Source: Acidimicrobiales bacterium | Lineage (GTDB): Bacteria > Actinomycetota > Acidimicrobiia > Acidimicrobiales > Poriferisodalaceae | DNA: 15,898 nt | Assembly (NCBI GenBank): GCA_020439485.1 | Contig: JAGQSP010000211.1 | Span: 1-15,898 of the forward strand | Direction: 5' to 3' | Shown here: piece by piece, positions 13,413 to 15,898 of the stretch | Layout of the letters: each line of letters begins with the position of its first letter | Position numbering within the stretch: position 1 is the stretch's first letter | Notes under the pieces: generated by a model | What the model saw: the letters and a program-made list of their open reading frames with translations, nothing else | Database searches by the model: none | Told to the model about the DNA's origin: nothing | Translations under genes and position numbers: made by a program

Positions 13413-15898
13413 ATGGCTCGGCTGATCGGGCCCCAAGCGTCGCTGCTCGACGAGTTGGCGGAGTGGCAGGAAGACGTTCTCGCCGCCGGGCCGGGTGGTT
13501 CGCTCGCGCTTCGGGTCCGCTGGCCGCGTGATTCCGGCTTGTCCACCGTCCTGGCGGCTGCAGCGGCCGGGCCGGTCGATGGGTTCGTGCCGGTGGTCAT
13601 CGATGGAGAGGCTCTGGCGGCCGAGCGTCAGGTGGCGGGCGTGTACGAAGTGATCTCTGCGGCAATGTCAGAGCCGGTCATCGATCGCGCTCTGTCGAAG
13701 CTTGGTCTCACCCGGTTGACGTTGGCGGCGGGCTGGGGATTGTACGCCCTCACCCTGTTGAACCCGCCGACCGCACTCGTCGGGCTGGCCATCCAGGCTC
13801 TGTACGACCCTGTCCTCCATCAGCTGGAGGGGCTCACCCGACGATCCGAGTCGCTGTCACCCCTGTCCCGGACGGTCAGCCGTCTCGCCGCTGCGAGCGC
13901 GGCTCAGCCAATTCTGCTGGTCATTGACCACGCCGAGACGGTCGATCCCGCGGTAGCGGCGCCGCTGTCGCTGCTCGTCCGCCAGGCCGGCTCGCGGTGC
14001 CTGGTCGTGATCGGCGAGCACGGGCGGTCCGCGTTCGGCGACCAATTCGCCCTTGCCGCTCGGCTCGGTGCCGACCGCACGACGGTCTACCCGCTGGATC
14101 TCGAGCTCGACGCCGATGATCTGGCGGCCATGGCGCGGGCCGAAGTGCCGGAGCTGGAGGACGCTGAGATTGCCGTGCTGGCGGACGAGTGCCAGACCCT
14201 CGGTGCGCTGGCACGGGTGCTCACCACCCCGGCGCTTGCACCGGGCACCGCGATGGCTCGAACGATCGCCGACCTGGACGTCCGGCGGCTTGCGGCGCCG
14301 GACGACACACACCCGTTGCCGCTGATGGTGTCCCTGGTCGCGAAGCTGGGTGGCGGCATCCCGGTCGACGCACTTGTTCCGGTGTCCACCGCCGTCGGGC
14401 TGGACGCCGGAAGTGATCTTCCCGAGGGGTTGATCCGCCAGGCTGATTGGGCCATCGTGCCACAGTCGCTGCGTGCTCGGGCTCTTGACGGAGCGGGGCT
14501 TCACCTGTCCCTGTCCACCGTTCAGTCGGCGGCGAAGGCGGCCCTCGATGCGGTGGTCGATCGCCTGCCTGATCCCGGCGCAGGTGCGTGGCACGAGGAC
14601 GAACTGCGGTGCGCGCACCTCGCGGTGGCCTTGTCTGCGTACCTTCCTGCCGACACCCTCGTTGCCGCTGCGGCGACGGTTGCCCTGAAGTCCGACAGGC
14701 TGCGGGGCCTACCCCCCGTCTCCTCGAGTTCAGCCGTCGCCGTGCTGCAACGATGCGACGCGGCAGGCATCGAGGCACCCGAGGTGGAAGGCCTGCGCAG
14801 CGAACTCATGGCAGGCCCCGAGGCGACCACGGTCATCGACCAGATCGTGATGGCCCAGAGTGCTCAGCTCACGTCTCGTGCCAGGCTGGCGACCGCGATC
14901 GAGGCACACAGCCGAGTGCTGGCCACTGAGTCGAGGGAGTGGGCTGATCGTCAGGTGTCACTGCAGTGGCTGCTCGACCAGGCTGCCAGGCTCGACGCTC
15001 TTGACCTCGACCGTGCTGACCGCGCTGCCGCGGCCTGCGGCATCGCGCTCGCGGTCCGCCGATGGGCGCCGGATGCCGCAGTCGACCTCCTTCCCCGTGC
15101 AACTCGAGAGCTACCGGCAGACGTCATCGACATGATCGCCGCCGCCAAACGGGTCCTGGAGGGCGACACGACGTTCCTGGAGTTCGCTCTCATCGCCCGG
15201 TACCGAACCCTCGCCGACCAGCAGCCCCCGCTGCAACTCGTCGAGCGGGCAGAGGTGCTTGCCGTCCTCTGCGACCTGCTCGCCGACACCCACCAATATG
15301 GCGAAGCCGTCCGGCGCTGTGGCGTGCTGGTCGAACTGCGCGCCGTCGTGTTGGGTAGCGATCATCCGGACACGCTGGCCACCCGCGGCAACCTCGCCTC
15401 CTGGTTGGGCAGGATGGGGAGGGTGGAGGAGGCCGTCGAGGAGTGCCGCCGGCTACTGACCGACCGGACGCGGGTGTTGGGTGGCGACCATCCGGACACG
15501 CTGGCCACCCGCCACAACCTTGCCTACTTGTTGGGCAGCATAGGGAGGGTGGATGAGGCGGTTGAGGAGTTGCGCCGGCTGCTCACCGACTTCACGAGGG
15601 TGTTGGGTGGCGACCATCCGGACACGCTGACCACTCGCGGCAACCTTGCCTACTTGTTGGGCGAGTTGGGGAGGGTGGAGGAGGCGGTCGACGAGTTCCG
15701 CCGGCTGCTCACCGACCGGACGCGGGTGTTGGGTGGCGACCATCCGGACACGCTGACCACCCGCCACAACCTTGCCTCCTTGTTGGGCAGCATAGGGAGG
15801 GTGGATGAGGCGGTTGAGGAGTTGCGCCGGCTGCTCACCGACTTCACGAGGGTGTTGGGTGGCGACCACCCGAACACCCTGACCACTCGCGGCAACCT
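13413..15898 (+). CDS. STAND-like NTPase-fold protein with TPR array, 3' end outside window
   Basis: The reading frame is open from the ATG at 13413 to the window end (828 codons, no stop). Residues about 30-50 occupy the P-loop position, but the motif reads RDSGLSTVL instead of G-x-G-K-S/T: the lysine is replaced by L43. A Walker B-like LLVIDHAE lies at 168-175. A hydrophobic stretch at about 102-131 may be a buried helix or a membrane-associated segment. Residues about 190-600 are helical and unassigned, probably the rest of an NTPase/winged-helix core. From about residue 630 come kinesin-light-chain-type TPRs, 42 residues each, with VLGGDHPDTL.TR.NLA..LG. Such STAND-TPR proteins are usually ligand-triggered switches. 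With the P-loop lysine gone, ATP hydrolysis is doubtful. The divergent TIR gene may be its partner. The C-terminus, and any further effector domain, is not visible. Confidence 0.8.
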   Translation, partial: MARLIGPQASLLDELAEWQEDVLAAGPGGSLALRVRWPRDSGLSTVLAAAAAGPVDGFVPVVIDGEALAAERQVAGVYEVISAAMSEPVIDRALSKLGLTRLTLAAGWGLYALTLLNPPTALVGLAIQALYDPVLHQLEGLTRRSESLSPLSRTVSRLAAASAAQPILLVIDHAETVDPAVAAPLSLLVRQAGSRCLVVIGEHGRSAFGDQFALAARLGADRTTVYPLDLELDADDLAAMARAEVPELEDAEIAVLADECQTLGALARVLTTPALAPGTAMARTIADLDVRRLAAPDDTHPLPLMVSLVAKLGGGIPVDALVPVSTAVGLDAGSDLPEGLIRQADWAIVPQSLRARALDGAGLHLSLSTVQSAAKAALDAVVDRLPDPGAGAWHEDELRCAHLAVALSAYLPADTLVAAAATVALKSDRLRGLPPVSSSSAVAVLQRCDAAGIEAPEVEGLRSELMAGPEATTVIDQIVMAQSAQLTSRARLATAIEAHSRVLATESREWADRQVSLQWLLDQAARLDALDLDRADRAAAACGIALAVRRWAPDAAVDLLPRATRELPADVIDMIAAAKRVLEGDTTFLEFALIARYRTLADQQPPLQLVERAEVLAVLCDLLADTHQYGEAVRRCGVLVELRAVVLGSDHPDTLATRGNLASWLGRMGRVEEAVEECRRLLTDRTRVLGGDHPDTLATRHNLAYLLGSIGRVDEAVEELRRLLTDFTRVLGGDHPDTLTTRGNLAYLLGELGRVEEAVDEFRRLLTDRTRVLGGDHPDTLTTRHNLASLLGSIGRVDEAVEELRRLLTDFTRVLGGDHPNTLTTRGN
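15351..15898 (+). repeat. 126-bp tandem coding repeats (TPR units) with 252-bp higher order
   Basis: Units start at 15351, 15477, 15603, 15729 and 15855, exactly 126 bp apart, and encode 42-residue TPRs. Alternate units are more alike: the block around 15537-15610 recurs nearly base for base at 15789-15862 (252 bp later). Units alternate LTDRTR and LTDFTR, and GGDHPDTL is repeated with almost no synonymous change. This indicates recent duplication of a two-unit block. The array runs off the window. Confidence 0.9.

Noticed and set aside
12985..13425. 146-aa plus-strand ORF overlapping the divergent gap
   Set aside because: It overlaps the TIR coding sequence antisense, has no ribosome binding site of note, and overlaps the start of the STAND gene.
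15453..15895. Minus-strand ORFs with repeating GWSPPNT or MVATQHP peptides
   Set aside because: They are antisense reflections of the 126-bp TPR-coding repeats.

Overview
The window looks like one end of a defence region from a high-GC bacterium. Strong G/C preference at third codon positions, GTG as well as ATG starts, tightly overlapped genes, and a STAND/TPR protein and a TIR/beta-propeller protein of kinds common in actinobacteria suggest Actinomycetota. This is an inference from style, not a taxonomic identification. No rRNA, tRNA, transposase or integrase is visible.

Left part (1-1526): the trailer portion of a CRISPR array with 37-bp repeats, transcribed on the + strand. Its leader and newest spacers lie to the left, outside the window. 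Repeats decay progressively toward 1526, ending in a cryptic repeat about 75 bp before the first gene.

Middle (1603-10318): eight + strand genes. A small DUF4760 membrane protein (1603-2130) and a two-TM SAVED-domain protein (2198-3190) come first. The type III-D-like interference genes follow: a 774-aa TIGR03986-like RAMP protein, an HD-less Cas10 with intact zinc ribbon and GGDD, a single Cas7/Csm3-like RAMP, Csx10 (Cas5-like), a tandem double-Cas7 protein, and a small Csx19-like protein. The last seven genes are joined by six 4-nt start/stop overlaps (ATGA or GTGA), so they are very probably one translationally coupled operon. cas1, cas2, cas6 and a free cas11 are not in the window.

Inferred working: pre-crRNA is cut 8 nt upstream of each spacer to leave a CTTGAAAC tag, and Cas10, Csx10 and the Cas7 subunits assemble on it. 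RNA recognition would switch on the Cas10 GGDD palm to make cyclic oligoadenylates. The SAVED protein would sense these at the membrane, perhaps together with the DUF4760 protein. The novelty candidate is this membrane-bound SAVED plus DUF4760 output module attached to a III-D complex containing a double Cas7.

Right part (10429-15898): a separate divergent pair. On the - strand is a 900-aa TIR - transmembrane - beta-propeller protein with a possible leaderless promoter. On the + strand is a STAND-like protein with a degenerate P-loop and nearly identical 42-residue TPR units, cut by the window edge. These look like an independent immune or signalling module next to the CRISPR locus. The stretch 10319-10428 between the converging operon and TIR gene holds no convincing terminator.
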